34,764 bases of DNA from Candidatus Mediterraneibacter intestinavium (lineage in GTDB: Bacteria > Bacillota > Clostridia > Lachnospirales > Lachnospiraceae), in NCBI GenBank assembly GCA_019119205.1, contig DWXK01000103.1:1-34764 (forward strand), written 5' to 3'. The position numbers were made by a program, and so were the translations under genes. Numbering within the stretch: the stretch's first letter is position 1; each line of letters starts with the position of its first letter. Positions 23,514 through 31,347 of this stretch are shown here, piece after piece. Under the pieces are notes generated by a model. The model did not search any database, was not told where the DNA came from, and saw only the letters and a program-made list of their open reading frames with translations.

Positions 23514-24809
23514 GTGAAAGAAGAAAAAAAGCGTACCAGGAGAGTGTTCAAAGATTTTGGTTACCTGGAATGTGATGCCTTTGCAGAGTATCTTCACGGT
23601 ATGTCGATGAAGGGATGGCATTTTCGGGAATGGAGGCTTGGGCTTGTTTTTGAAAAAGGAGAACCAGAGGATGTCTGTTATTGTGTAGAAGTCTTTCCGA
23701 AGGGGAGTGAGATGGATACAAAACCGGAAGAGCCGGCGGAGGAATACGCCGAGTACTGTCAGGCAGCCGGATGGGAGTTCCTTGACGGGCAGCGTAGGTT
23801 CTGTATCTTTCGGAAAGTGGCGGAGGACGCCGTGCCGATCGTTACAGAAGGGGAAAGGTTTGATAATGTGAGAAAGGCAGAATGCAGCCGGCTGGGCAGC
23901 GAGGTGATCGCTCCCCTGCTTATCACTGCATTGTTCTGGTTCAGGGCGATGGGAAGAGAGTTTGAAGACTGGATGTTCTCAAACTTATGTCTTGTGCTGC
24001 TCCTGACAGTGACGATAATGATGCTTGTGAGGTTCATACAGTACATCGCAGTGATCGTGTGGGCTGTGTCCGGAAAGCGAAAGAGGGTTTCCGGGAAGAA
24101 GACCATTTATGGCAGAAAATACTGGGAGGCGGTATGGAATGGGATTTATGTACTGTTTCTGGTGGGAGTGTTTCTTCTGCTCGCGGCAGAAGGTGGCGTG
24201 GAGGAGTGTGTTATAGTGGGGACGGTGTTTCTGCTGGTGTCCGGGTTTTCCTGGGGAATCGCATACTTCCGCCCAAGCCGTGCGGGAAACTGGGGAATCC
24301 AGATCGCAGGAGGTTTCGCATTCGTTTTTCTGCTGACCTTGTTTATTGGTGTATGGGTTGTGTCAGTTCCGGAAGAAAGAGGCAGGGAGGAAGCGCTGGC
24401 ACAGCTTCCGCTGGTACAGGCGGACTACAGGGAGATGACGGGAGAACCGGTGTCGGCAGACTATCAGTATACGGAAAGCATCCTGGGGAGCCGGCTGCGC
24501 GGAATGGTCGAGTATGGGGAAAATGGATCAGAAGATAATGAGGGAGAAACAGACCGTCTTACTTATGAAGTGTACCGTTCGTCACATCCCTGGATCCTTG
24601 TTGAAGTGTGGCGGCGGGAAACGGACAGTCAGGCTTTGCCATTGGGAGAAGAGAATGTATGGGATGCACTTGATGCAAGATATGTGGGAGAAATGCAGGG
24701 AACCGGTATCCTCTATGTCCGATGGGGCGACGCAGTGCTGGTCCTGAGCGCGGATGCGATGCCGGATGAAGGGCAGATGCGTGTGATAAAAGAGAAGCTT
24801 GCCTTGTGA
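23514..24809 (+). CDS. DUF2812 domain membrane protein
   Basis: A 431-residue protein. The N-terminal 110 or so residues form a soluble DUF2812 domain (RRVFKDFGYLECDAFAEYLH, MSMKGWHFREWRLGLVFEKG, YCQAAGWEFLDGQRRFCIFRK). About five membrane helices follow between residues 125 and 290, then an external-type C-terminal domain of about 140 residues. DUF2812 proteins are typically encoded beside PadR regulators; their function is not known, and sensing or membrane stress roles are only guesses. The start is the GTG at 23514, with GGGAGG seven bases upstream. An upstream in-frame TTG at 23439 is actually the -35 box and cannot be the start. The usual order is padR first, and here it is reversed. 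Confidence 0.83.
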   Translation: MKEEKKRTRRVFKDFGYLECDAFAEYLHGMSMKGWHFREWRLGLVFEKGEPEDVCYCVEVFPKGSEMDTKPEEPAEEYAEYCQAAGWEFLDGQRRFCIFRKVAEDAVPIVTEGERFDNVRKAECSRLGSEVIAPLLITALFWFRAMGREFEDWMFSNLCLVLLLTVTIMMLVRFIQYIAVIVWAVSGKRKRVSGKKTIYGRKYWEAVWNGIYVLFLVGVFLLLAAEGGVEECVIVGTVFLLVSGFSWGIAYFRPSRAGNWGIQIAGGFAFVFLLTLFIGVWVVSVPEERGREEALAQLPLVQADYREMTGEPVSADYQYTESILGSRLRGMVEYGENGSEDNEGETDRLTYEVYRSSHPWILVEVWRRETDSQALPLGEENVWDALDARYVGEMQGTGILYVRWGDAVLVLSADAMPDEGQMRVIKEKLAL

Positions 24810-24898
24810 AGCTGCTGTCTGAGAACATGGTCCACGGCAGATATACAGCTGCAATGAGAAGATCGTGAGAATGAAAGCAGAGAGAAAAGGAGGAAGAA

Positions 24899-25231
24899 AT
24901 GGCAAGAGAACAGTTTCAGACATTGACCGAACCGATGTATTATATCCTCCTTGCGCTGACGGAGGAGTGCTGCGGTGTGGATATCATGGAAAAGGTGCGG
25001 CAGATCTCGGGAGGCAGAGTCCGGGTGGGACCGGGAACACTGTATGCCATGCTGTCAAAGTTTGAGGAGAACAACATGATACAGAAAACAGCGGAAGAGG
25101 GAAGACGGAAATCCTATATCATCACAGATACGGGCAGACAGATGCTGAAGGCGGAGTATGAACGCCTGAAGATGATGCTGAGAGATGGAGCGGGTTTCTG
25201 GGATGAGTTTGAAAGTAATGGTGCAGAGTGA
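24899..25231 (+). CDS. PadR-family transcriptional regulator
   Basis: A 110-residue winged-helix repressor. It shows the PadR pattern: LTEPMYYILLALTEECCGVDIMEKV at the N-terminus, GRVRVGPGTLYAMLSKFEENNMI with the recognition helix, then EGRRKSYIITDTGRQML in the wing, and a short C-terminal dimerisation helix. AAAGGAGG lies six bases before the ATG. It is the second gene of the operon, 89 bp after the DUF2812 gene, and has no promoter or operator of its own. It therefore probably acts on the TATCGA dyads at 23446-23493 in a feedback loop. A terminator overlaps its stop codon. Confidence 0.92.
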   Translation: MAREQFQTLTEPMYYILLALTEECCGVDIMEKVRQISGGRVRVGPGTLYAMLSKFEENNMIQKTAEEGRRKSYIITDTGRQMLKAEYERLKMMLRDGAGFWDEFESNGAE

Positions 25232-25263
25232 CGTCCTGTTTAGGCAGGGCGTTTCTTTTTTAT
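25231..25263 (+). terminator. Terminator after padR
   Basis: ACGTCCTG pairs with CAGGGCGT (8 bp, one wobble, 6-nt loop), followed by TTCTTTTTTATT. Confidence 0.8.
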
Positions 25264-25298
25264 TCTATAGGAAAGACCGTTGGTCTTGTTTATGAAAT

Positions 25299-25347
25299 AA
25301 ACAGTATACAACAGTTGACAACAGTTAAATACTGTTATATACTGTTT
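25299..25347 (+). promoter_or_regulatory. Promoter embedded in a five-half-site operator
   Basis: TTGACA (25315-25320) and TATACT (25338-25343) are 17 bp apart. AACAGT occurs at 25300, 25310 and 25320, and its inverse ACTGTT at 25331 and 25341, spaced 10 or 11 bp so that all face one side of the helix. The outer arms AAACAGTATA / TATACTGTTT (25299-25308, 25338-25347) are perfect inverses. The GntR protein encoded 18 bp downstream is the obvious ligand. Confidence 0.8.
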
Positions 25348-25365
25348 GACAAGAGGAGGATACAC

Positions 25366-25740
25366 ATGAAGATCATAATCAACAGTTCATCAATGGTACC
25401 GATATATGAACAGATCATGGAGCAGATCAAGGCGAAGATCGTCTCCGGAGAGTTAAAGGAAAATGATGTCCTTCCCTCAGTGAGGACTCTGGCAAAGGAA
25501 CAGAAGATCAGTGCCCTCACGGTCAAGAAAGCGTACGATAATCTTGAACAGGAAGGGTTCACTGTCACGGTCCACGGAAAAGGGACATTTGTGGCAGCGG
25601 CGAACACAGAGAAGATGAAGGAAGAGCAGCGCCGGGAGGTGGAGCTTGACCTGGAAAAAGCGATCCAGAAAGGCAGAAGCTGCGGCCTGGAGGACGAAGA
25701 GATCAGAGAATTGTTTGAGTTGATAATGGAGGATCAGTGA
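25366..25740 (+). CDS. GntR-family regulator (YtrA type) of an ABC transporter operon
   Basis: A 124-residue regulator with an N-terminal winged helix (VPIYEQIMEQIKAKIVSGEL, DVLPSVRTLAKEQKISALTVKKAY, GFTVTVHGKGTFV) and a short C-terminal dimerisation segment rich in charged residues. This is the YtrA layout. YtrA-type repressors usually head operons for ABC transporters that respond to cell-wall-active antibiotics, and here an ATPase gene starts 1 bp after its stop. The ATG at 25366 has GAGGAGG upstream. It probably represses itself through the operator array at 25299-25347. The inducer is unknown. Confidence 0.9.
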   Translation: MKIIINSSSMVPIYEQIMEQIKAKIVSGELKENDVLPSVRTLAKEQKISALTVKKAYDNLEQEGFTVTVHGKGTFVAAANTEKMKEEQRREVELDLEKAIQKGRSCGLEDEEIRELFELIMEDQ

Positions 25741-25741
25741 G

Positions 25742-26593
25742 ATGTTAAAGATAGAGCATCTGAAGAAAACATACGGAGATTTTACGCTGGATTGCACGAT
25801 GCGGGTAGAACCGGGCTGCATCACAGGGCTGGTGGGGGAAAACGGCGCCGGAAAGAGTACGACGTTCAAAGCGATACTGGGGCTGATCTCCGCTGACAGC
25901 GGGACTGTCGCTCTGTTCGGAAGGACACCGGATCAGTTCACAAAAGAGGACCGCCAGAAGATCGGTGTGGTGCTGGCAGACTCCGGCTTCAGCGGGTACT
26001 TAAGTGTAAAGGATGTGCTCCCGGTCCTGAAGTCGATGTATACGGGATTTGATCAGATGAGATTTGAGGATCTGTGCAGAAGGTTTGATATCCCAATGGA
26101 GAAGAAGATCAAAGAGTTTTCGACCGGGATGAAGGCAAAACTGAAAGTGATCGCTGCGGTCACTCACGGGGCAGAGCTACTGATCATGGATGAGCCTACT
26201 TCGGGCCTGGACGTTATGGCGAGAAGGGATGTGCTGGACATCCTGCGGGAATACATGGAGGAGGACGAGACGCGCAGCATCCTTATCAGTTCGCATATCT
26301 CCACGGACCTTGAGAACCTGTGTGATGATATCTATATGATCCATGACGGTAAGATCATCCTGCATGAGGATACGGACGTACTCATGGGGCAGTACGGACT
26401 GGTCAAGGCAGATGAAGAGCAGTTTGAAAAACTGGACAGATCATACATTATAAGCGTGCGCCGGGAGAGCTACGGATACGCCTGCCTTACAGACCAGAAA
26501 CAGTATTACAGAGAAAATTATCCGGGCGTTGTAGTGGAAAACGGGATGCTCGATGAGATCATAGCAATGATGATAGGAGGGGAAAGATTATGA
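25742..26593 (+). CDS. ABC transporter ATP-binding protein (export type)
   Basis: A 283-residue ATPase of the CcmA/YtrB-like group. It has Walker A GENGAGKST, the helical region ADSGFSGYLSVKDVLPVLKSMY, a signature variant FSTGMKAKLKVIAA (STGMK replaces SGGQ, common in this group), Walker B LLIMDEPTSGLD and the switch histidine in LISSHISTDLE. A C-terminal extension of about 80 residues follows. It works with the membrane protein encoded next, whose start overlaps its stop codon (ATGA). The presence of a YtrA-type regulator suggests a role in antibiotic or envelope stress, which is inference. Confidence 0.92.
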   Translation: MLKIEHLKKTYGDFTLDCTMRVEPGCITGLVGENGAGKSTTFKAILGLISADSGTVALFGRTPDQFTKEDRQKIGVVLADSGFSGYLSVKDVLPVLKSMYTGFDQMRFEDLCRRFDIPMEKKIKEFSTGMKAKLKVIAAVTHGAELLIMDEPTSGLDVMARRDVLDILREYMEEDETRSILISSHISTDLENLCDDIYMIHDGKIILHEDTDVLMGQYGLVKADEEQFEKLDRSYIISVRRESYGYACLTDQKQYYRENYPGVVVENGMLDEIIAMMIGGERL

Positions 26594-27252
26594 AAGGATT
26601 ATTGATCAAAGATTTTCAGCTTGTGAAAAATCAGGGGAAGTCTCTGCTCGTGGTGGCGCTGGTCATTGCGGTGTTCCTTGAGATATCGGGGATGGATTCG
26701 GGATTTTCGATAGGCTATATCACGCTTATTGTCTCGATCTTTGCATCTACGACCATCTCTTACGATGAATATGAGAATTGCTTTTCTTTTCTTCTGACCC
26801 TTCCGGCAAGCAGAAAAGATTATGTAAATGAGAAATATATCTTCAGTGCGTTCATGGTCCTGGGCGCATGGATCATCGGTATGGCATTCGGGATCGTTTT
26901 CGGTGTGATCCGCGGGGAGGAGATACTGACTCTGGAATGGTTTGCGATGTGTATTTCCTACATGGCTGTGGCGGCGGTGTTTGTGTCGGTCATGCTTCCG
27001 CTCCGGCTCAAGTTCGAAGGAGAAAAGGGAAGAGTCGTTCTGCCATTGGTGATCGCGGCAGCGGGGATCCTGATCTACGGCGGGGTAAAGCTGGCAGATC
27101 TGGCGGACATTGACCTGATGAAAGCGGCGGTCGATGTGATGAACCGGATCGGGGCAGCAGGGATCATCGGGATGCTCATAGCAGTCCCGGCGGTCGTCGC
27201 TGTGATCTCCTGGCTGTGCAGCTGGCATATCCTGAGGAAGAAAGAATTCTAA
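26590..27252 (+). CDS. ABC-2 type permease (ABC2_membrane_5-like)
   Basis: A 220-residue membrane protein with six predicted helices, the partner of the preceding ATPase. The family signature is the N-terminal KGLLIKDFQLVKNQGK before helix 1 and SYDEYENCFSFLLTLPASRKDYVNEKY after helix 2, typical of small bacitracin/envelope-type ABC-2 permeases. It ends with SWHILRKKEF. It is translationally coupled to the ATPase gene and converges with the LysR remnant, the stop codons overlapping by 4 bp, with no terminator seen between them. Confidence 0.85.
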   Translation: MKGLLIKDFQLVKNQGKSLLVVALVIAVFLEISGMDSGFSIGYITLIVSIFASTTISYDEYENCFSFLLTLPASRKDYVNEKYIFSAFMVLGAWIIGMAFGIVFGVIRGEEILTLEWFAMCISYMAVAAVFVSVMLPLRLKFEGEKGRVVLPLVIAAAGILIYGGVKLADLADIDLMKAAVDVMNRIGAAGIIGMLIAVPAVVAVISWLCSWHILRKKEF

Positions 27253-27984
27253 AAGAAACGGTCTATAAAATCCATCATTGACCGCACAGCGTCTCCCTGA
27301 TGCCTCAGCCGGTGATAAGTGAGATAGAGATATCTTCCGTCTGAGAGCCAGTCCGGGCGCAGGATCCGGATGTTGTCGTAGATGGCGAGTGATTCGGTCT
27401 CCACTACGATGGAGACGCCGAGTTCCTGCGCCACAAGCTGGGCGATGGCATCTTCGCTGTATGCGTAGTGGCTGATCTGAGGATGCAGCTGGAAGCGGTC
27501 AAACAGTGCAGATACCTGCCGGTACATGGGATAGTCACTGCGGTATGAGACGAAAGGAACGGTACAGACGTCCTCCGGAGACTGAAAAGCAGTGCGGCTG
27601 TATTCTCCATGTTCCGGAAGGATCAGCACAAGGGGCTGGTACAGGAGTGGGCGCTGGATGATGTCCGGATCCGGGGCAGTCCTTGAGCAGATCCCCAGGT
27701 CAAAGCGCCCTTCTTTTAATCCCTTCACGATCTCATCACTGGGCATCTCGTCCGAATAGATCAGATAGTTTCTCTCACTCTGAGACAAAAACTCCCGAAA
27801 CAGTCTGGGAATGCAGCGATATGCTACGGAAGCGGTGTATGCGAAATGGATCTCGGAGTTCAGTTTATCTGCCTTTTTCTTCATATGTTCTTTTGCAGCT
27901 TCTGTCTGCTGCAGGATACTCCGCACGTAAGGAAGAAATTCTTCTCCATAAGAGGTCAGGGTGATGCCGCGTCCGCTGAGACAG
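27249..27984 (-). pseudogene. LysR-family regulator lacking its DNA-binding domain
   Basis: Only the effector-binding part of a LysR regulator remains. Reading on the minus strand, homology begins near 27980 at SGRGITLTSYGEEFLPYVRSILQQ, the linker that normally follows the helix-turn-helix. It continues through SEIHFAYTASVAYRCIPRLF, EGRFDLGICS and LVAQELGVSIVV to a normal C-terminus. Upstream the frame holds no start codon and meets a stop near 28030, inside the oppositely oriented MATE gene. About 57 residues with the entire DNA-binding domain are gone. A product could begin only at internal GTG 27926 (225 residues) and could not bind the usual operator. The gene would have controlled the divergent MATE transporter; one deletion explains the loss of both 5' ends. 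Confidence 0.75.
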
Positions 27985-29121
27985 ATATTCCTTTTTGCGG
28001 TTCCGCTCGTGTTCGGGACGATCTTTCAGCAACTTTACAGTTTTGCCGACACGGTGATCGTGGGGCGGTGCCTTGGGACAGATGCTCTGGCGGCAGTGGG
28101 CGCCACATCTTCCCTTCATTTTCTGATATTGGGATTTGTGCAGGGAGCCTGTGTGGGGTTCGGTATCCCTGTGGCGCAGAACTTTGGAGCAGACGATCAC
28201 GAAGAGATGCACCGGTATTTCTGGAACGGAACATGGCTGTGCGTGTTCCTGAGCGCCGTCCTCGCGGTCGCGGCGACGGGGCTGACGGAGACCCTTCTGA
28301 CAGTCATGAACACGCCGGAAGAGATCTTCTCCATGTCGGCGCGGTATATCGGGATCCTTTTCATGGGGATCCCGGCGAGCATCCTCTACAACTATTCTGC
28401 CAGTGTTATGCGGGCGATCGGAGACTCACGGCATCCGTTTTATTTCCTTCTTTTCTCCAGCATTCTAAACATCGCACTGGATTACGTGTTGATCATGTTT
28501 TTTGATATGGGTGTGGGAGGCGTGGCAGCAGCTACGGTCTTCAGCCAGTTTGTCAGCGGAGCGCTCAATGTGTGGTGGATGTTCCGTCACATGGAGGATG
28601 TGAGGGTGAAAAAGGATGAGATGAGTCCGTCCCTGCGCCATGTAAAGCGCCTCTGCATTGTCGGTCTGCCCATGGGATTTGAGTATTCGGTTTCTGCGAT
28701 CGGTGCGGTGATCCTGCAGAATGCCATCAACTCTCTGGGGAGCACTGCGGTGATCTGGGTTGTACTCCTGGCAGCGGCAAAGCCTCTTGTATATATCGTG
28801 CTGGGAGAGACTGTCTCGGATGTGGCTCTGGGGGCGCAGAGATATCTCTTCCTGTGCAGCTGTCTGTTCGTATTCCACGGTTCCCTGATGATCTTCCGGA
28901 ATACGCTCCAGGGGATGGGGTACAGTTTTCACGCGATCATCTCCGGAGTATGGGAACTCGTGGGAAGAAGCCTGGGCGGATGGCTTGCCGTGCACGCTGC
29001 GGGCTTTACGGCAGTCTGCCTGGCTAATCCGATGGCGTGGATCTTTGTACTTGGCTACTGCGTTGTCCTTGTGTTCTATATGATCCGGAAAAATGAGAAG
29101 CGCCTTGGCATATATCAATAG
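27964..29121 (+). CDS. MATE-family efflux protein, 5'-truncated and internally shortened
   Basis: A multidrug/toxic-compound extrusion membrane protein. The remaining 385 residues start at MPRPLRQIFLFAVPLVFGTIFQQLYSFADTVIVG, which is the first helix, so the usual 10-15 leading residues are lost and the frame begins inside the LysR remnant. Helices 1-6 appear normal. In the second half AINSLGSTAV runs directly into IWVVLLAAAKPLVYIV, skipping the roughly 55 residues that usually include helix 8 and its following loop (the GQNxGA-type motif region). The C-terminal helices are present. The ATG at 27964 has a fortuitous AAGAGG. The family length is about 440-450 residues. It is probably non-functional; type CDS is used only because the frame is open. 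Confidence 0.65.
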   Translation: MPRPLRQIFLFAVPLVFGTIFQQLYSFADTVIVGRCLGTDALAAVGATSSLHFLILGFVQGACVGFGIPVAQNFGADDHEEMHRYFWNGTWLCVFLSAVLAVAATGLTETLLTVMNTPEEIFSMSARYIGILFMGIPASILYNYSASVMRAIGDSRHPFYFLLFSSILNIALDYVLIMFFDMGVGGVAAATVFSQFVSGALNVWWMFRHMEDVRVKKDEMSPSLRHVKRLCIVGLPMGFEYSVSAIGAVILQNAINSLGSTAVIWVVLLAAAKPLVYIVLGETVSDVALGAQRYLFLCSCLFVFHGSLMIFRNTLQGMGYSFHAIISGVWELVGRSLGGWLAVHAAGFTAVCLANPMAWIFVLGYCVVLVFYMIRKNEKRLGIYQ

Positions 29122-29900
29122 ATATCTTTTCGCTCATAGACGAAAAATGCTGCTGCGATCCCGGCGATCGTCACGCATGCGCCGACGGCTGCCATCGCAG
29201 GATTGATGGTGGACTCTGTGATGATATCCGCTGCTTCCGCATAGCCGAAGGGAGTGATATATTTCAGCCATTCGGCGTCTTCGGTGAGATTTGCGATGAT
29301 GTTAAGGAAGTACAGGATCGCGGCGAGTCCCAGTCCGGCTCCAATCCCGCTTTTTCTTAAAACTGCGGAAATGGCAAAGCAGACTGCGGCGATCTCTGAC
29401 TGCAGGAGGAGATAAGCTGCATGGAGCAGGAGGAATTCTTTCATCTGCAGTTCCTCCCCGATCGCCTGAACTACAACAATGGAGGTCAGCATGCTGACTG
29501 CATTCAGGATCAGGATCTGGCAGAAGATACCGAACAGCTTCTCCGCAACGATCCGGGTACGGCTCACCGGATGGGTGAGAAGGTACTCGGCGGTGCGGTT
29601 CTTCTCTTCGCCGGCGAGAGAGGATACCCCGATATATGCTGCAAAGAAAGCGCCGCCGATGCCCAGGATATTTCCGCATTCCAGTCCGTAGAACCCCATG
29701 AGTTCGCCGAAATTTAAGCGGTCCATGCCGAACGCCTCGGTGAAGGAACCCATGGAGGAAAATGCGGCATTTAATTCATTTACCTGACCTTTCATATCCG
29801 GAAATATGATAAGGCAGATCAGGAGCAGGGAGGCGATGGCAGCAGTCCAGACCGCCAGGGAGATCCGGCTCCGTTTCAGTTCAAATTTCAGCAGTGTCAC
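29115..29900 (-). CDS. ABC-2 type permease
   Basis: A 261-residue membrane subunit with six predicted helices. It begins TLLKFELKRSRISLAVWTAAIAS and contains SSLAGEEKNRTAEYLLTHPVSRTRIVAEKL, typical of NatB/ABC2_membrane_2-type exporters. Starting at GTG 29900, it overlaps the ATPase stop codon (GTGA), with GGAGG upstream, so the two are translated together. It converges with the MATE gene, overlapping by a few bases. The substrate is unknown; the family moves ions, peptides or antibiotics outward. Confidence 0.85.
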   Translation of the reverse strand: MTLLKFELKRSRISLAVWTAAIASLLLICLIIFPDMKGQVNELNAAFSSMGSFTEAFGMDRLNFGELMGFYGLECGNILGIGGAFFAAYIGVSSLAGEEKNRTAEYLLTHPVSRTRIVAEKLFGIFCQILILNAVSMLTSIVVVQAIGEELQMKEFLLLHAAYLLLQSEIAAVCFAISAVLRKSGIGAGLGLAAILYFLNIIANLTEDAEWLKYITPFGYAEAADIITESTINPAMAAVGACVTIAGIAAAFFVYERKDIY

Positions 29901-30865
29901 AGTGATCCCTCCTGTTCGTAAAAGTGCATGAAGATCTCGTTCAGGTCCGGTTCGGTGACACTGATGTCAGTATAGGGAACCTGGGAGAGTCCGTCTAAAA
30001 GTTTCTTTATATCACCCTGCCAGAGAAAGCTTGCAGTGTTCCCCTCGGAGCGGAAATCCCGGACAGGGCTTTTGTCCCGGATTGAGTTGCTGTTGTGAAC
30101 TGAGAGAATGTCCTGGACCGGTGAACGGGAATTAGGGGAAATGATCCTCTGCAGTGCTTCTCTGAGCCCATGCATGTCCGGACATACTATGGAGATCCGT
30201 TTCGCTCTGGTGCCGGCCAGCTCCGTGATATGCCCGCAGGCAGCCAGGCGTCCTTCCCGGATGACTGCGGCGCGGCTGCACCAGCGCTGGACTTCTGATA
30301 GGATATGGGAGGATAGGAAGATGGTGGCTCCCTCGGCATTCCTCTCCTGCAGGATCTCAAAGAATTCCTTCTGGATCAGCGGGTCCAGACCGCTGGTTGG
30401 CTCATCGAAGATGTAAAGCCCGGGCCGGTGCTGGAGAGCGCACACGATGGCGGTCTTTTTGCGGTTCCCGAGGGAAAGTTCGTCCGTCTTCTTTCCGGGA
30501 TCCAGCTGAAGACGTTCGCAGAGTCTCCTGGCTTCAGCAGAGCAGTCCATGTGGCGCAGACCTGCCGAAAGCTTCAGGATCTCTGAGACTGTTGTTCCGG
30601 GATAAAACATAGCTTCCGATGGAATATATCCTGTATTTTCAAGGATTTTCTTCTTGTTGTCACCTATATTCATGCCGTAAATCAAGGCGGAGCCTGATGT
30701 GGCGCGCATCAGCCCCATGAGAAGGCGGATTGTGGTACTCTTGCCGGCTCCGTTGGGACCGATGAAGCCGAAGAACTCCCCTTCTTCGACGGAGAAGCTC
30801 AGATCGATGATCCCCCGTGCCTTTCCATAATATTTTGTCAGTTGATCTGTCTTGATCACTTCCAT
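29897..30865 (-). CDS. ABC transporter ATP-binding protein (export type)
   Basis: A 322-residue ATPase with Walker A GPNGAGKST, Q-loop region GYIPSEAMFYPGTTVSEIL, signature LSLGNRKKTAIVCAL (SLGNR in place of SGGQ), Walker B YIFDEPTSGLDP and the switch histidine in LSSHILSEV. The C-terminal 90 or so residues are an accessory domain that includes an odd basic Ser/Asn/Arg-rich stretch near 250-285 (SPNSRSPVQDILSVHNSNS), perhaps an expanded linker. ATG 30865 has AAAGGAGG nine bases upstream and replaces a longer frame start at 30961 that lacks homology. It forms an operon with the overlapping permease gene. Confidence 0.88.
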   Translation of the reverse strand: MEVIKTDQLTKYYGKARGIIDLSFSVEEGEFFGFIGPNGAGKSTTIRLLMGLMRATSGSALIYGMNIGDNKKKILENTGYIPSEAMFYPGTTVSEILKLSAGLRHMDCSAEARRLCERLQLDPGKKTDELSLGNRKKTAIVCALQHRPGLYIFDEPTSGLDPLIQKEFFEILQERNAEGATIFLSSHILSEVQRWCSRAAVIREGRLAACGHITELAGTRAKRISIVCPDMHGLREALQRIISPNSRSPVQDILSVHNSNSIRDKSPVRDFRSEGNTASFLWQGDIKKLLDGLSQVPYTDISVTEPDLNEIFMHFYEQEGSL

Positions 30866-30953
30866 TAAAGAAATCCTCCTTTCCTGATATTTTTTCGAAT
30901 GAGACCTGCCCGGAAAGGCGGCGGTCCTTTCTGGTGGTTCGGTTTCTCTGTTT

Positions 30954-30968
30954 ACAGACATTATCTGT
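30954..30968. promoter_or_regulatory. Possible operator upstream of the minus-strand ABC transporter
   Basis: ACAGACATTATCTGT is a dyad (ACAGA-N5-TCTGT). On the minus strand it includes GATAAT, a possible -10 box, about 100 bases before the ATPase start; the -35 is poor. Its position suggests repression by an unknown regulator. The rest of the 182-bp gap (30866-31047) shows nothing else I can name. Confidence 0.4.
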
Positions 30969-31047
30969 CCGTTGACCGTTTTTGGGAAGCCCTCTTATCA
31001 AATTATTTTATCTCAGATGCTCGTCTGAACCTTTTCCGGGAACTCGG

Positions 31048-31320
31048 TTACTTCAGAAGATGAGAATATTCCGGATGCTTTTCGAACCATTTTGCTGCGT
31101 AGGAACAGCTGGGAACTGCCTTTAAACTCCTGTTTTCCAGCTCTGTGATCACTGCGCCCATCAGTCTGCCGGCGATCCCCTGACCGCGGAGAGAGGTGTC
31201 TACGAAAGTATGGTTTATATCGACGGTCTTTTCATCAATATAAGGAAATGTGATTTCGGCAAGGAGGGAGCCTTCCTCTGAATAAAGTATGACTGCGTTT
31301 TCTTCATGTGTAAAATTCAT
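31048..31320 (-). CDS. Small GNAT-type N-acetyltransferase (YjdJ/Acetyltransf_CG-like)
   Basis: A 90-residue minimal GCN5-fold protein. It shows ITFPYIDEKTVDINHTFVDTSLRGQGIAGRLM, the beta-4/acetyl-CoA loop of the family with R-G-Q-G-I-A-x-x-L, then VPSCSYAAKWFEKHPEY, the conserved C-S-Y-A-x-x-W-F-x-x-H-P ending. Proteins of this type acetylate unknown substrates. AGAAAGGAAG lies upstream of the ATG. It follows the ABC-F gene by 27 bp on the same strand with no terminator between them, so it is probably co-transcribed. Confidence 0.88.
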   Translation of the reverse strand: MNFTHEENAVILYSEEGSLLAEITFPYIDEKTVDINHTFVDTSLRGQGIAGRLMGAVITELENRSLKAVPSCSYAAKWFEKHPEYSHLLK

Positions 31321-31347
31321 TGTTATTCTTCCTTTCTGTGTGGATAA

